Part shown: one piece after another, positions 26,018 through 34,625 of the stretch
Numbering within the stretch: the stretch's first letter is position 1
Layout of the letters: each line of letters starts with the position of its first letter
Assembly: GCF_011046485.1 (NCBI RefSeq)
Contig: NZ_CP049256.1
Coordinates: 2,790,001-2,854,000 of the forward strand
Length of the DNA stretch: 64,000 nucleotides
Reading direction: 5' to 3'
DNA from: Microbacterium sp. 4R-513
GTDB lineage: Bacteria > Actinomycetota > Actinomycetes > Actinomycetales > Microbacteriaceae
Made by a program: the position numbers and the translations under genes
Notes under the pieces: model-generated
What the model was told of the DNA's origin: nothing
Database searches by the model: none
Seen by the model: the letters and a program-made list of their open reading frames with translations, nothing else

Positions 26018-27085
26018 GTGACCGACGAATCGCGCTACCGCTCCCGCGGCGGAGACCTCCACCGTCCGTATGCCGCGGCATCCGACCGCTACGACTCGCT
26101 CGACTACCGCCCGGTGGGCGCTTCCGGACTGGTTCTGCCCCCCATCTCGCTCGGGCTGTGGTGGAACTTCGGCGACAACATCCCGTTCGACCGGCAGCGC
26201 GAGGTGCTTCGGCACGCGTTCGACCGGGGCATCACGCACTTCGATCTCGCCAACAACTACGGTCCGCCGTACGGCTCGGCCGAGACCAACTTCGGCCGCA
26301 TGATGCGCGAGGACTTCGCCCGGTACCGCGACGAGCTCATCATCTCGTCCAAGGCCGGCTACGACATGTGGGACGGACCGTACGCGAACGGCGGCTCCCG
26401 CAAGTACCTCCTCGCCAGCGCCGAGCAGTCGCTTCGGCGCATGAGCGTCGACTACGTCGACATCTTCTACTCGCACCGCTACGACCCCGACGTGCCGCTC
26501 GAGGAGACCATCGGCGCACTCGACACGCTCGTGCGGCAGGGCAAGGCGCTGTACGTCGGCATCTCGTCCTACAGCGCCGAGCGCACGGCGGTCGCCGCCG
26601 CGATCGCGCGGAGCCTCGGAACGCCGCTCGTCATCCACCAGCCGTCGTACTCGATCCTCAACCGCTGGGTCGAGGACGGGCTGACCGGCGTCCTCAAGCA
26701 GGAAGGCATGGGCGCGATCGCCTTCACGCCCCTGCAGCAGGGACTTCTCACGAGCAAGTACCTGGGTGACGGCACGGCCGAGCGCGCCCAGGAGCGCTCC
26801 TCGCTCGGCGGCCGGCGCCTGACCGACGAGGCCCTCGCGTCGCTGCGCGGGCTCGACGTCATCGCGAAGGAGCGGGGGCAGACGCTCGCGCAGCTGGCGA
26901 TCCAGTGGGTGCTCCGCGATCCGGTGGTGACGTCGGCGCTCATCGGCGCGTCGACGACGGCCCAGCTCGACGAGAACCTCGCCGCCCTCTCGGGCCCCGG
27001 CTTCACCACCGAGGAGCTCGAGCGCATCGACGCCCTCGCCGACGCCGTCGGCTCCGAGGTCTGGGCGGAGTCCGAGGCCCAGTGA
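26018..27085 (+). CDS. Aldo/keto reductase, L-glyceraldehyde-3-phosphate reductase (YghZ)-like
   Basis: A 355-residue NADPH-dependent aldo/keto reductase of the AKR14 type. The tetrad is visible: D and Y in [16 protein letters not shown] in [14 protein letters not shown] and H in [27 protein letters not shown] and the [15 protein letters not shown] loop are characteristic of YghZ/GpR proteins, which detoxify L-glyceraldehyde 3-phosphate and methylglyoxal. It shares an operon with ispE by a GTGA overlap. L-GAP arises in the same triose pool that feeds the MEP pathway, so the pairing is metabolically sensible, although this is inference. It is only distantly related to the other reductase at 1176. 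Confidence 0.9.
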   Translation: MTDESRYRSRGGDLHRPYAAASDRYDSLDYRPVGASGLVLPPISLGLWWNFGDNIPFDRQREVLRHAFDRGITHFDLANNYGPPYGSAETNFGRMMREDFARYRDELIISSKAGYDMWDGPYANGGSRKYLLASAEQSLRRMSVDYVDIFYSHRYDPDVPLEETIGALDTLVRQGKALYVGISSYSAERTAVAAAIARSLGTPLVIHQPSYSILNRWVEDGLTGVLKQEGMGAIAFTPLQQGLLTSKYLGDGTAERAQERSSLGGRRLTDEALASLRGLDVIAKERGQTLAQLAIQWVLRDPVVTSALIGASTTAQLDENLAALSGPGFTTEELERIDALADAVGSEVWAESEAQ

Positions 27086-28014
27086 GCGACGCCGCCGTCG
27101 TCGACCGCGTCCACGTCCGCGCCCCGGGGAAGATCAACGTCTTCTTCGAGGTCGGCGACGTGCAGGACGACGGCTACCACGACGTCGCCTCGGCGTATCA
27201 GGCGGTCTCGCTGTACGAGGACGTCTGGGCCGAGCCGAGCGACGACTTCACGATGCGCGTGAGCGGCACCGTCGACGTGTCGGGGGTGCCCGCCGACGAC
27301 CGCAACCTCGCCCTGCGGGCGGCGCGGCTCCTCGCGCAGCGCGCGGGATACGAGGGCGGCGTGCACCTCGAGATCATCAAGCACGTGCCGGTCGCCGGAG
27401 GGATGGGCGGTGGATCCGCGGATGCCGCGGCCGCCCTCGTCGCCTGCGACCTGCTGTGGGGGACCGACCTCGGCATGCACGAGCTGCAGCGGCTCGCGTC
27501 GCGGCTCGGCGCCGACGTGCCGTTCTCGCTCCTCGGCGGAACCGCGATCGGCACGGGCCGCGGCGACCAGCTGAGCCCCGCCCTCGCCAAGGGCCGGGTC
27601 GACTGGGTGCTCGTGACGTCGGAGGGCGAGGGCCTGTCGACCCCAGAGGTGTACCGCCACCTCGACCGCCTGCGCGCCGATCGGGCGCCCGACATCGCGC
27701 CGCCCCGGCGCACCCCCGCCGTCGAGCCCGGTGTGCTGCAGGCGCTGCGGACGGGGGATGCCGCGGCCCTCGCCGAACGCATGCGCAACGACCTGCAGCC
27801 GGCCGCGCTCTCGCTCCGCCCGCAGCTGCGCAACGTCCTCGAACTCGGCGAGAACTCCGGCGCGCTCGCGGGGATCGTGTCGGGGTCGGGGCCGACTATC
27901 GCCTTCCTGACCGCGGGCCCGGAGGCGGCGCTCGAGCTGCAGGTCACGCTCGCCGCGGCCGGGTACGCGGCACTCCACGTGCACGGGCCGGTCGCCGGCG
28001 CCCGTGCCCTGTGA
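27082..28014 (+). CDS. ispE: 4-diphosphocytidyl-2-C-methyl-D-erythritol kinase
   Basis: A 310-residue GHMP kinase that phosphorylates CDP-methylerythritol in the MEP isoprenoid pathway. Motifs: [14 protein letters not shown] with [18 protein letters not shown] at the N-terminus, the ATP loop [40 protein letters not shown], and the C-terminal [14 protein letters not shown] 27082 overlaps the preceding stop (GTGA) and gives the normal N-terminus. Polyprenyl phosphates from this pathway are also the lipid carriers used by the mannosyltransferase at 11.6 kb. Confidence 0.95.
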   Translation: MSDAAVVDRVHVRAPGKINVFFEVGDVQDDGYHDVASAYQAVSLYEDVWAEPSDDFTMRVSGTVDVSGVPADDRNLALRAARLLAQRAGYEGGVHLEIIKHVPVAGGMGGGSADAAAALVACDLLWGTDLGMHELQRLASRLGADVPFSLLGGTAIGTGRGDQLSPALAKGRVDWVLVTSEGEGLSTPEVYRHLDRLRADRAPDIAPPRRTPAVEPGVLQALRTGDAAALAERMRNDLQPAALSLRPQLRNVLELGENSGALAGIVSGSGPTIAFLTAGPEAALELQVTLAAAGYAALHVHGPVAGARAL

Positions 28015-28052
28015 CCCCGACGACCTCCACCGTTCCCATCGAGGAGACAGAC

Positions 28053-29372
28053 ATGCCGACCGAACTGGCCCAGCAGCAGCACGACGGTCCGCTCGACGAC
28101 GGAGCGCGCGCCGCGCTCGCCGAGCAGGGGCTCGAGCTGCGGCTCGTCCCCAACGCCGACCCCGAGCGGTTCCGCGCCTGGCTGCAGGCCGTCGCCCGAG
28201 GGTTCCTCGACGGTGAGCGCAACGATGAGCAGCTGCAGGCCGGTTTCGACCGGCTCGCCCAGCGCCGGCTCGTCGGGGTCTTCGACGGCGGGGCGCCCGA
28301 GCCCGAGCGCCCCGTGGCCACGTTCGCCTCATGGGTCGCCGAGCTCTCGGTGCCGGGCGGTCGCGGCATCCCCTCAGTCGCCATCAGCTCCGTGACCGCG
28401 GCGCCGACGCACCGGCGCCGCGGCATCCTGCGGTCGATGATGGAGGGCGAGCTGCGTCGCGCCGACGAGCTCGGCATTCCGGTCGCGATCCTCACTGTGA
28501 GCGAGTCCACGATCTACGGCCGGTTCGGGTTCGCCCCCGCCGCCATGAGCGGCCACATCGAAGTGGACGTGCCCCGGGCGCGATGGATCGGACCGCGGCC
28601 GGAGGGGCGCGTGGACTTCATCCCGCGCGAGCGGTTCCGCGAGGTCGCCCCGGGCCTCCACGACGCCGTACGACTGCGCACCGCGGGCGAGATCGAGATG
28701 CCCGACGGCCATTGGGACCGCTTCGCCGGCACGCGCCCGGACGCCGAGCACCCCGAGAAGCTCCGTGCGATCCAGTACACCGACGCGAACGGCCGCCTGG
28801 CGGGAGTCGCCCTCTACGCCTACCGCGAGAACCACGACGACTTCGCCCGATCGAAGGTCGGCGTGCACCGGCTCATCGCCGAGACGCCCGACGCCTACGC
28901 GGCGCTCTGGCGGTTCCTCCTCGAACTCGACCTGGTGGGGGAGCTGACGGCGTCCGAGCTCGCCGTCGACGAGCCCGTCCTCTGGATGATCGGCGACCGC
29001 CGTGCCGCGAGGCTCACGGTGCAGGACCACCAGTACGTGCGGATCCTCGACGTCCCGGCAGCGCTCGCGGGCCGCCGCTATGCCGTCCCAGGCGCAGTCG
29101 CGCTGGAGGTGTCCGACCCGCTGGGGTTCGGCGAGGGGCGCTGGCTCCTGCGCAGCCGCGAGGACGGGAGCGCCTCGGTCGAGCCGTGGGACGGCTCGCC
29201 GTCGGACGCGACCCTCGTGCGCCTGGGCATCGCCGAGCTCTCGGCCGTGTACCTCGGATCAGTGTCGCTGACGGCGCTCGTGGCCGCGGGGCGTGCCGAG
29301 GCATCCGATCCGCTCTCGGCCGCCCGCGTCTTCGCGTGGCCCGAGACGGCGCGGCTGAGCTTCTGGTACTAG
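28053..29372 (+). CDS. Eis-like GNAT N-acetyltransferase
   Basis: A 439-residue protein with the three-part Eis layout: an N-terminal GNAT domain with the acetyl-CoA loop TAAPTHRRRGILRSMM and STIYGRFGFAPA (catalytic tyrosine region), a second GNAT-like domain, and a C-terminal sterol-carrier-like domain ending at the aromatic WY terminus whose carboxylate acts in catalysis in the family. Eis enzymes acetylate aminoglycosides at multiple amines and other lysine-like amines. I chose ATG 28053 with GAGGAG at 28041-28046; GTG 28011, overlapping the ispE stop, is in frame. Its stop abuts the convergent ABC-F gene with no spacer. Confidence 0.85.
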   Translation: MPTELAQQQHDGPLDDGARAALAEQGLELRLVPNADPERFRAWLQAVARGFLDGERNDEQLQAGFDRLAQRRLVGVFDGGAPEPERPVATFASWVAELSVPGGRGIPSVAISSVTAAPTHRRRGILRSMMEGELRRADELGIPVAILTVSESTIYGRFGFAPAAMSGHIEVDVPRARWIGPRPEGRVDFIPRERFREVAPGLHDAVRLRTAGEIEMPDGHWDRFAGTRPDAEHPEKLRAIQYTDANGRLAGVALYAYRENHDDFARSKVGVHRLIAETPDAYAALWRFLLELDLVGELTASELAVDEPVLWMIGDRRAARLTVQDHQYVRILDVPAALAGRRYAVPGAVALEVSDPLGFGEGRWLLRSREDGSASVEPWDGSPSDATLVRLGIAELSAVYLGSVSLTALVAAGRAEASDPLSAARVFAWPETARLSFWY

Positions 29373-31208
29373 TCAGGCCTCGAGCGCCTCGCTGAGCTCG
29401 AGCCAGCGCTCCTCGAGCTGGGCGACCTCGTCGGTCACCGAGGTGCGGCGGCTCTGGAGGTCGAGAAGCGCCTCGTAGTCGTCGTGGCTCTCGGCGAGGC
29501 GCACGTCGATGGCGTCGAGATCGCTCTGCAGCCGCTCGAGACGGCGGTCGATCGCCGAGAGCTCCTTCTCGGCGGAGCGCTTCTCGGCGCCGGAGAGGGC
29601 GACGCTCGCAGCGGCGTTTCCCGGCGTCGCCGACGGGCTGTCCGGGAGCGCGGTGCCCTTCGCGGCGCGCGAGGGCGCGGCATCCGTCCTCGTCTTCTGG
29701 ACCGTGCGGAGGCGCAGGTACTCCTCGACGCCGCCGGGGAGGTGGCGCAGGTGGGTGTCGAAGATGCCGTACTGCTGATCGGTCACGCGCTCGAGGAAGT
29801 ACCGGTCGTGCGACACGACGATGAGAGTGCCGGGCCAGGAGTCGAGGAGGTCCTCGAGCGCCGCCAGCATGTCGGTGTCGAGGTCGTTCGTCGGCTCGTC
29901 GAGGATCAGCACATTGGGCTGCTCGAGGAGGATCAGCAGGAGCTGCAGGCGGCGCTGCTGGCCGCCCGAGAGGTCTTTCACCGGCGTCGAGAGCTGCGCG
30001 GACTGGAAGCCCATCCGCTCGAGCAGCTGCCCCGGTGTGAGCTCCTGCGCCTTGGACCCGGTGCCGAAGACGTAGCTCGTCCGAAGGCGCGAGATCACGA
30101 TGCGCACGGGCTCGTCGAGGAAGGGGTCGAGGTCGTCGAGACGCTGCGTGAGCGTCGCGACCTGCACGGTCTTTCCGCGCTTCACGCGCCCTTCGGTCGG
30201 GGCGACGGTGCCCGCGATGAGGCCGAGGAGCGTCGACTTGCCGGCGCCGTTGATCCCGAGGATGCCGGTGCGCTCGCCGGGGGCGAGCCGCCATTCGACG
30301 TCGCGCAGGATCGGCCTGTCGTACGAGACCGAGACGTCGAGCAGGTCGACGACGTCCTTGCCGAGCCGCGAGACGGCGAGGGACTGCAGCGCGACCTTGT
30401 CCCGGATCTCCGGCACGTCGGCGATCAGGGCGTTGGCGGCGTCGATCCGGAACTTCGGCTTCGACGTGCGGGCCGGCGCGCCGCGGCGCAGCCACGCGAG
30501 CTCCTTGCGCGCGAGGTTCTGGCGCCGCGCCTCGATCGACGCGGCCTGGCGGTCCCGCTCGACGCGCTGCAGGATGTACGCCGCGTAGCCGCCGTCGAAG
30601 GGCTCGACGAGGCGGTCGTGCACCTCCCACGTCATCGTGCAGACCTCGTCGAGGAACCACCTGTCGTGCGTCACGACGAGGAGCGCCCCCGACCCGCGGC
30701 TCCAGCGGGTCTTGAGGTGCTCCGCGAGCCAGGCGATCGCCTCGACGTCGAGGTGGTTCGTGGGCTCATCGAGCGCGAGCACGTCCCAGTCGCCGACGAG
30801 GAGCTTCGCGAGGGCGACGCGCCGCCGCTGCCCGCCCGAGAGCGGTGCGACGGAGCCGTCCCAGTCGAGGTCGGTGAGAAGGCCCGCGATGACGTCGCGC
30901 ACCCGCGCGTCGCCGGCCCACTCGTGGTCGGGGGTGTCTCCGACGACCGCTTCGCGGATCGAATGGGCGTCGTCGAGCGTGTCGCCCTGGTCGAGCACGC
31001 CGACCCGCACTCCGCCCCGCACCGTGACGCGGCCGGCGTCGGGCTCGAGGCGCCCCGCGAGCATCGCGAGGAGGCTCGACTTGCCGTCGCCGTTGCGGCC
31101 GACGATGCCGATGCGGTCGCCCTCGTCGACGCCGAGCGAGACCGCATCGAACACGACCTTCGTGGGGAACTCGAGGCGCAGCGCCTCTGCGCCGAGCAGG
31201 TGCGCCAT
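29373..31208 (-). CDS. ABC-F family ATPase, Uup-like
   Basis: A 611-residue soluble protein with two ATP-binding cassettes and no membrane segment. NBD1 has GRNGDGKSSLLAML (Walker A), LSGGQRRRVALAKLL and LALDEPTNHLD; NBD2 has GINGAGKSTLLGL, LSGGQQRRLQLLL and LILDEPTNDLD. The linker ARKELAWLRRGAPARTSK and the C-terminal coiled coil from ~residue 540 (LERLQSDLDAIDVRLAESHD) match the Uup subgroup. ABC-F proteins bind the ribosomal E site and relieve stalling or protect against antibiotics. Its ATG overlaps the MarR stop (TGATG), so the two are cotranscribed, suggesting MarR control by a ribosome-active or toxic compound. Confidence 0.92.
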   Translation of the reverse strand: MAHLLGAEALRLEFPTKVVFDAVSLGVDEGDRIGIVGRNGDGKSSLLAMLAGRLEPDAGRVTVRGGVRVGVLDQGDTLDDAHSIREAVVGDTPDHEWAGDARVRDVIAGLLTDLDWDGSVAPLSGGQRRRVALAKLLVGDWDVLALDEPTNHLDVEAIAWLAEHLKTRWSRGSGALLVVTHDRWFLDEVCTMTWEVHDRLVEPFDGGYAAYILQRVERDRQAASIEARRQNLARKELAWLRRGAPARTSKPKFRIDAANALIADVPEIRDKVALQSLAVSRLGKDVVDLLDVSVSYDRPILRDVEWRLAPGERTGILGINGAGKSTLLGLIAGTVAPTEGRVKRGKTVQVATLTQRLDDLDPFLDEPVRIVISRLRTSYVFGTGSKAQELTPGQLLERMGFQSAQLSTPVKDLSGGQQRRLQLLLILLEQPNVLILDEPTNDLDTDMLAALEDLLDSWPGTLIVVSHDRYFLERVTDQQYGIFDTHLRHLPGGVEEYLRLRTVQKTRTDAAPSRAAKGTALPDSPSATPGNAAASVALSGAEKRSAEKELSAIDRRLERLQSDLDAIDVRLAESHDDYEALLDLQSRRTSVTDEVAQLEERWLELSEALEA

Positions 31209-31717
31209 CAGTGCGCGCCGCTCGTGTCGAAGCCGAGGCTGAGCTTACGGAGGAGCCCTGCGATCCGCTCGCGGTCCGGGCGCGACAGGCCGGACAGGAG
31301 GAGCGCCTCGGCGTCGACCAGGCGCGTGATCGCGGCATCCACTCTCGTCCGTCCGTCCTCGGTGAGGATGACGAGGATGCTGCGCCCGTCGCCCGGGTCC
31401 TGCTCGCGCCGCACGAGCCGGCGGCCGACGAGCCGGTCGATGCGGTTGGTCATCGTGCCGCTCGAGACGAGCGTCTGCTGCAGCAGCTGCTTGGGGCTCA
31501 GCTGGAAGGGCTCGCCGGCCCGGCGGAGTGCGGAGAGCACGTCCCACTCCCACGGCTCGAGCTCGCTGCGGCGGAAGGCGTCGCGCCGCGCGCGGTCGAG
31601 GTGGCGCGAGAGCCGGTCGACGCGCGAGAGCACCTCCAGCGGCGAGAAGTCGAGGTCGGGGCGCTGCAGCATCCACGCCTCGACGATCCGATCGACCTCG
31701 TCCGCCTCCTGTGCCAT
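31208..31717 (-). CDS. MarR-family transcriptional regulator
   Basis: A 169-residue winged-helix repressor. The core is LEPWEWDVLSALRRAGEPFQ, the recognition helix region LVSSGTMTNRIDRLVGRRLV and the wing RREQDPGDGRSILVILTEDG. MarR dimers release DNA on binding phenolic or lipophilic ligands, or on oxidation; there is no cysteine here, arguing against redox sensing. It leads the operon with the Uup-like ABC-F. GATAAT (minus strand, 31725-31730) ends 7 bp before ATG 31717, giving a leaderless mRNA. Palindromic copies at 31786-31882 could be operators. Confidence 0.9.
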   Translation of the reverse strand: MAQEADEVDRIVEAWMLQRPDLDFSPLEVLSRVDRLSRHLDRARRDAFRRSELEPWEWDVLSALRRAGEPFQLSPKQLLQQTLVSSGTMTNRIDRLVGRRLVRREQDPGDGRSILVILTEDGRTRVDAAITRLVDAEALLLSGLSRPDRERIAGLLRKLSLGFDTSGAH

Positions 31718-31724
31718 CCCTCCA

Positions 31725-31730
31725 TTATCG
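31725..31730 (-). promoter_or_regulatory. Leaderless promoter -10 of the MarR/ABC-F operon
   Basis: GATAAT on the minus strand, 7 bp before ATG 31717. An overlapping TAATGG offers a 5-bp alternative. Confidence 0.5.
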
Positions 31731-31785
31731 AGGCGGGCCGGGTCGCGACGTTCCGCCGCGGCGCTCCGCGGGTCGTCGCCGGTCG

Positions 31786-31882
31786 CACCCGCACATCGCC
31801 GCGGGTGAGAGCAGCCGCCGATCCTTCCCCCGCGGCAGAGTGCGGGTTTCGCGGCGGGGCACCCGCATATTGCCGCGGGGAG
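31786..31882. repeat. Three near-palindromic ~23-bp copies between MarR and tRNA-Gln
   Basis: CACCCGCACATCGCCGCGGG at 31786-31805 and CACCCGCATATTGCCGCGGG at 31860-31879 are direct copies differing at two or three positions. An inverted, more diverged copy lies between them (about 31826-31851, CCCGCGGCAGAGTGCGGG). They are 60-165 bp upstream of the MarR start. No gene is seen elsewhere in 31718-31979. Confidence 0.65.
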
Positions 31883-31979
31883 TACACGCAGCCAAGCGGC
31901 GGAGGACCGGGCACGGGCGAGTCGGTGAGGCGCGTCTGGCAGACTTGTCGAGGCCCCGGCGTCCCTGCGTTCGGGCCGG

Positions 31980-32051
31980 TCCGCCGTGGTGTAATGGCAG
32001 CACGACAGCCTTTGGAGCTGTGAGGTCTAGGTTCGAGTCCTGGCGGCGGAG
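31980..32051 (+). tRNA. tRNA-Gln (anticodon TTG)
   Basis: A full cloverleaf folds over 72 nt: acceptor TCCGCCG/CGGCGGA, D arm GTGT...GCAC, anticodon arm ACAGC-CTTTGGA-GCTGT with anticodon TTG (reads CAA/CAG), five-base variable region GAGGT, T arm CTAGG-TTCGAGT-CCTGG and discriminator G32051. CCA is not encoded, so the 3' end must be made by RNase Z-type cleavage or trimming plus nucleotidyltransferase. The upstream promoter is weak to the eye (CAGACT at 31940-31945 is a candidate -10). Only one nucleotide (C32052) separates it from glmU ATG 32053. Confidence 0.97.
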
Positions 32052-32052
32052 C

Positions 32053-33525
32053 ATGTCAGAGACCATCGCCGACACCCCGCTCGCCGTCATCGTCCTCGCC
32101 GCGGGCCAGGGCACGCGCATGAAGTCGTCGCTCCCCAAAGTGCTCCACCACATCGGCGGGCGGCCTCTCGTCGGGCACGTCCTCGCCACCGCGCGGAGCC
32201 TCGCGCCGACGAGCATCCTCGTCGTCGTGCGTCACGAGCGCGACCTCGTGGCGACCGCCGTGCAGGAGACGGCGCCGGATGCGATCGTCGTCGACCAGGA
32301 CGAGATCCCCGGCACGGGCCGCGCCGTCGAGGTGGCGCTCGCGCAGCTCGGCGACTTCGCGGGCGATGTGCTCGTGCTGAGCGGTGATGTGCCCCTGCTC
32401 GACGCCGACGCCCTCGCGGCGCTCGTGTCGACCCACCGCGGCTCGGGCGCGGCCGTCACGGTCATGAGCGCGGTCGTCGACGACGCCACCGGCTACGGAC
32501 GGGTCATCCGCGGGGCGTCCGGGGACCTCGAGCGCATCGTCGAGCAGAAGGACGCGACGGATGCCGAGGCATCCGTCACCGAGATCAATGTCGGCGTGTA
32601 CGTCTTCCGCGCGCCCGAGCTGCGCACGCACATCGCCCTCGTGGGCACCGCCAACGCGCAGGGGGAGAAGTACCTCACCGACGTCGTCGGCCTCCTCCAC
32701 GACTCGCGGCTGCCGGTCGCGGTCTCGACGGCTCCGGATGCCTCGGCAGCCCTCGGCGTCAACGACCGCGTGCAGCTGTCCGAGGCCGCGCGCACGCTGA
32801 ACGCGCGGACGGTGCGGGAGTGGCAGGTCGCGGGCGTGACGGTGCTCGACCCGGCGACGACGTGGATCGACGTGACGGCCAAGCTCGCGCCGGACGTCAC
32901 GATCCTGCCGAACACGCATATCCTCCGGGCCACGGTCGTCGACACCGGCGCCACGATCGGCCCGGACACGAGCCTCGTCGACTGCGAGGTCGGCGAGAAC
33001 GCCGTCGTGACCCGCAGCGACGCGACCCTCGCGGTCATCGGCGCGGGTGCCAACGTCGGTCCGTTCTCGTACCTGCGCCCCAACACGGTGCTGGGGGCCA
33101 AGGGCAAGATCGGCACCTTCGTCGAGACGAAGAACTCCACGATCGGCGAGGGAAGCAAGGTGCCGCACCTGTCCTACGTCGGCGACACGACGATCGGGCG
33201 GGGCGTGAACCTCGGCGCCGGCGCCATCACGGCGAACTACGACGACCTCGCCAAGCACCGCACCGAGATCGGCGACGAGGTGCACACCGGGTCGCACAAC
33301 GTCTTCGTCGCGCCCGTTAGGATCGGAGACGGCGCCAAGACCGGTGCCGGCGCGGTCATCCGCAAGGACGTCCCCGCCGGAGCCCTGGCATTGAGCGTCG
33401 CTCCTCAGCGCAACGTCGAGGGGTGGGTCGAGAAGAATCGACCGGGGACGGGCGCGGCAGAGGTCGCCGCCCGGGCTCGGTCCGCACAGAAGGCGGGCGA
33501 TGGGGCGCAAGAAGAAGACGGTTGA
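32053..33525 (+). CDS. glmU: Bifunctional N-acetylglucosamine-1-phosphate uridyltransferase / glucosamine-1-phosphate acetyltransferase
   Basis: A 490-residue enzyme making UDP-GlcNAc for peptidoglycan. The N-terminal pyrophosphorylase domain starts with VIVLAAGQGTRMKSSLPKVL, then VLSGDVPLLDADAL and VTEINVGVYVF. From ~residue 260 comes the left-handed beta-helix acetyltransferase with GPFSYLRPNTVLGAKGKIGT, KVPHLSYVGDTTIG and LGAGAITANYDD. The last ~40 residues are a charged, low-complexity tail. ATG 32053 is the only start that keeps the nucleotide loop, and it sits 2 nt after the tRNA-Gln discriminator. It overlaps prs by 26 bp, a glmU-prs pairing common in Gram-positives. Confidence 0.96.
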   Translation: MSETIADTPLAVIVLAAGQGTRMKSSLPKVLHHIGGRPLVGHVLATARSLAPTSILVVVRHERDLVATAVQETAPDAIVVDQDEIPGTGRAVEVALAQLGDFAGDVLVLSGDVPLLDADALAALVSTHRGSGAAVTVMSAVVDDATGYGRVIRGASGDLERIVEQKDATDAEASVTEINVGVYVFRAPELRTHIALVGTANAQGEKYLTDVVGLLHDSRLPVAVSTAPDASAALGVNDRVQLSEAARTLNARTVREWQVAGVTVLDPATTWIDVTAKLAPDVTILPNTHILRATVVDTGATIGPDTSLVDCEVGENAVVTRSDATLAVIGAGANVGPFSYLRPNTVLGAKGKIGTFVETKNSTIGEGSKVPHLSYVGDTTIGRGVNLGAGAITANYDDLAKHRTEIGDEVHTGSHNVFVAPVRIGDGAKTGAGAVIRKDVPAGALALSVAPQRNVEGWVEKNRPGTGAAEVAARARSAQKAGDGAQEEDG

Positions 33526-34534
33526 TCTCGACCGCGACAACGACATCGCACCGGGCCTCGTCGCCAAGACGAAGAAGCGGCTCGTCGTCGCCTCCGGCCG
33601 GTCGCATCCCGCCCTCTCCGCAGAGGTCGCCGACTCGCTGGGCACGCAGCTCGTGCCGACGGAGTACCGCACGTTCGCATCGGGTGAGATCCTGACGCGC
33701 TTCGAGGTTTCGATCCGGGGCTGCGACTTCTTCCTGATCCAGAGCTTCGGCCCGCCCGTGAACGAGTGGCTCATGGAGACGCTCATCATGCTCGACGCCG
33801 CCAAGCGCGCGTCGGCCAAGCGCATCACGGTGGTCGCGCCGTACTACCCCTACTCGCGCCAGGACAAGAAGGGCCGCGGTCGCGAACCCATCAGCGCGCG
33901 CCTCGTCGCCGACCTCCTGCGCACCGCCGGAGCGGACCGCGTCATGAGCGTCGACCTCCACGCGGCCCAGATCCAGGGCTTCTTCGACGGTCCCGTCGAC
34001 CACCTCTTCGCCAAGCCCGTGCTGCTCGACTACTTCGAGCGCACGCTGACGGCCGACGACCGCGCGAAGCTCACGGTCGTCTCGCCCGACACGGGTCGCG
34101 TGCGTGTCGCCGACACGTGGTCCGACAGCCTGAACGCGCCGCTCGCGATCATCCACAAGCGGCGCGACCCCAATGTCGCGAACCAGGTCACGGTCAACGA
34201 GATCGTCGGTCAGGTGAGCGGCCGGGTGTGCCTGCTCGTGGACGACATGATCGACACGGGCGGCACGATCGTCAAGGCGGCCGAGGCGCTCAAGGCCAAC
34301 GGCGCCGAGCGGGTCATCGTCGCGGCGACGCACCCCATCTTCAGCGACCCCGCCGCCCAGCGTCTTCAGAGCGCCGCGATCGACGAGGTCGTCGTCACCG
34401 ACACGATCCCCCTGCCCGAGGAGAAGCGGTTCCCGAGCCTCACGGTCCTTCCGATCGCGCCGCTCCTCGCCCGCGCCATCCACGAGGTCTTCGAGGACGG
34501 CTCGGTCACCAGCATGTTCGACGGCGCGGCGTAG
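33500..34534 (+). CDS. prs: Ribose-phosphate pyrophosphokinase (PRPP synthetase)
   Basis: A 344-residue enzyme that makes 5-phosphoribosyl-1-pyrophosphate from ribose-5-phosphate and ATP for nucleotide, His and Trp synthesis. Motifs: SGEILTRFEVSIRGCD, APYYPYSRQDKKGRGREPIS (ATP/flexible loop), SVDLHAAQIQGFF and the PRPP loop CLLVDDMIDTGGTIVKAAEAL. It begins inside glmU (26-bp overlap, other frame), which fixes ATG 33500 and implies coupling. The N-terminus MGRKKKTVDLDRDNDIAPGL extends past the usual start by ~25 residues and is basic, as in related Actinobacteria. A possible in-frame later start is not supported by a ribosome binding site. Confidence 0.96.
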   Translation: MGRKKKTVDLDRDNDIAPGLVAKTKKRLVVASGRSHPALSAEVADSLGTQLVPTEYRTFASGEILTRFEVSIRGCDFFLIQSFGPPVNEWLMETLIMLDAAKRASAKRITVVAPYYPYSRQDKKGRGREPISARLVADLLRTAGADRVMSVDLHAAQIQGFFDGPVDHLFAKPVLLDYFERTLTADDRAKLTVVSPDTGRVRVADTWSDSLNAPLAIIHKRRDPNVANQVTVNEIVGQVSGRVCLLVDDMIDTGGTIVKAAEALKANGAERVIVAATHPIFSDPAAQRLQSAAIDEVVVTDTIPLPEEKRFPSLTVLPIAPLLARAIHEVFEDGSVTSMFDGAA

Positions 34535-34598
34535 AGGCATCCGTCTTCGCGTGCGCGGCTCGCTGGGACACCGGTGATGCGCGCGCGCATCCGTGACA

Positions 34599-34620
34599 TA
34601 GCCTGACCCTGTCGAAGGGG
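34599..34620 (+). promoter_or_regulatory. Promoter -10 and ribosome binding site of the P-type ATPase
   Basis: TAGCCT at 34599-34604 would start transcription near 34611, leaving a short leader with GAAGGGG (34614-34620) 5 bp before ATG 34626. Confidence 0.5.
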
Positions 34621-34625
34621 TCGTG

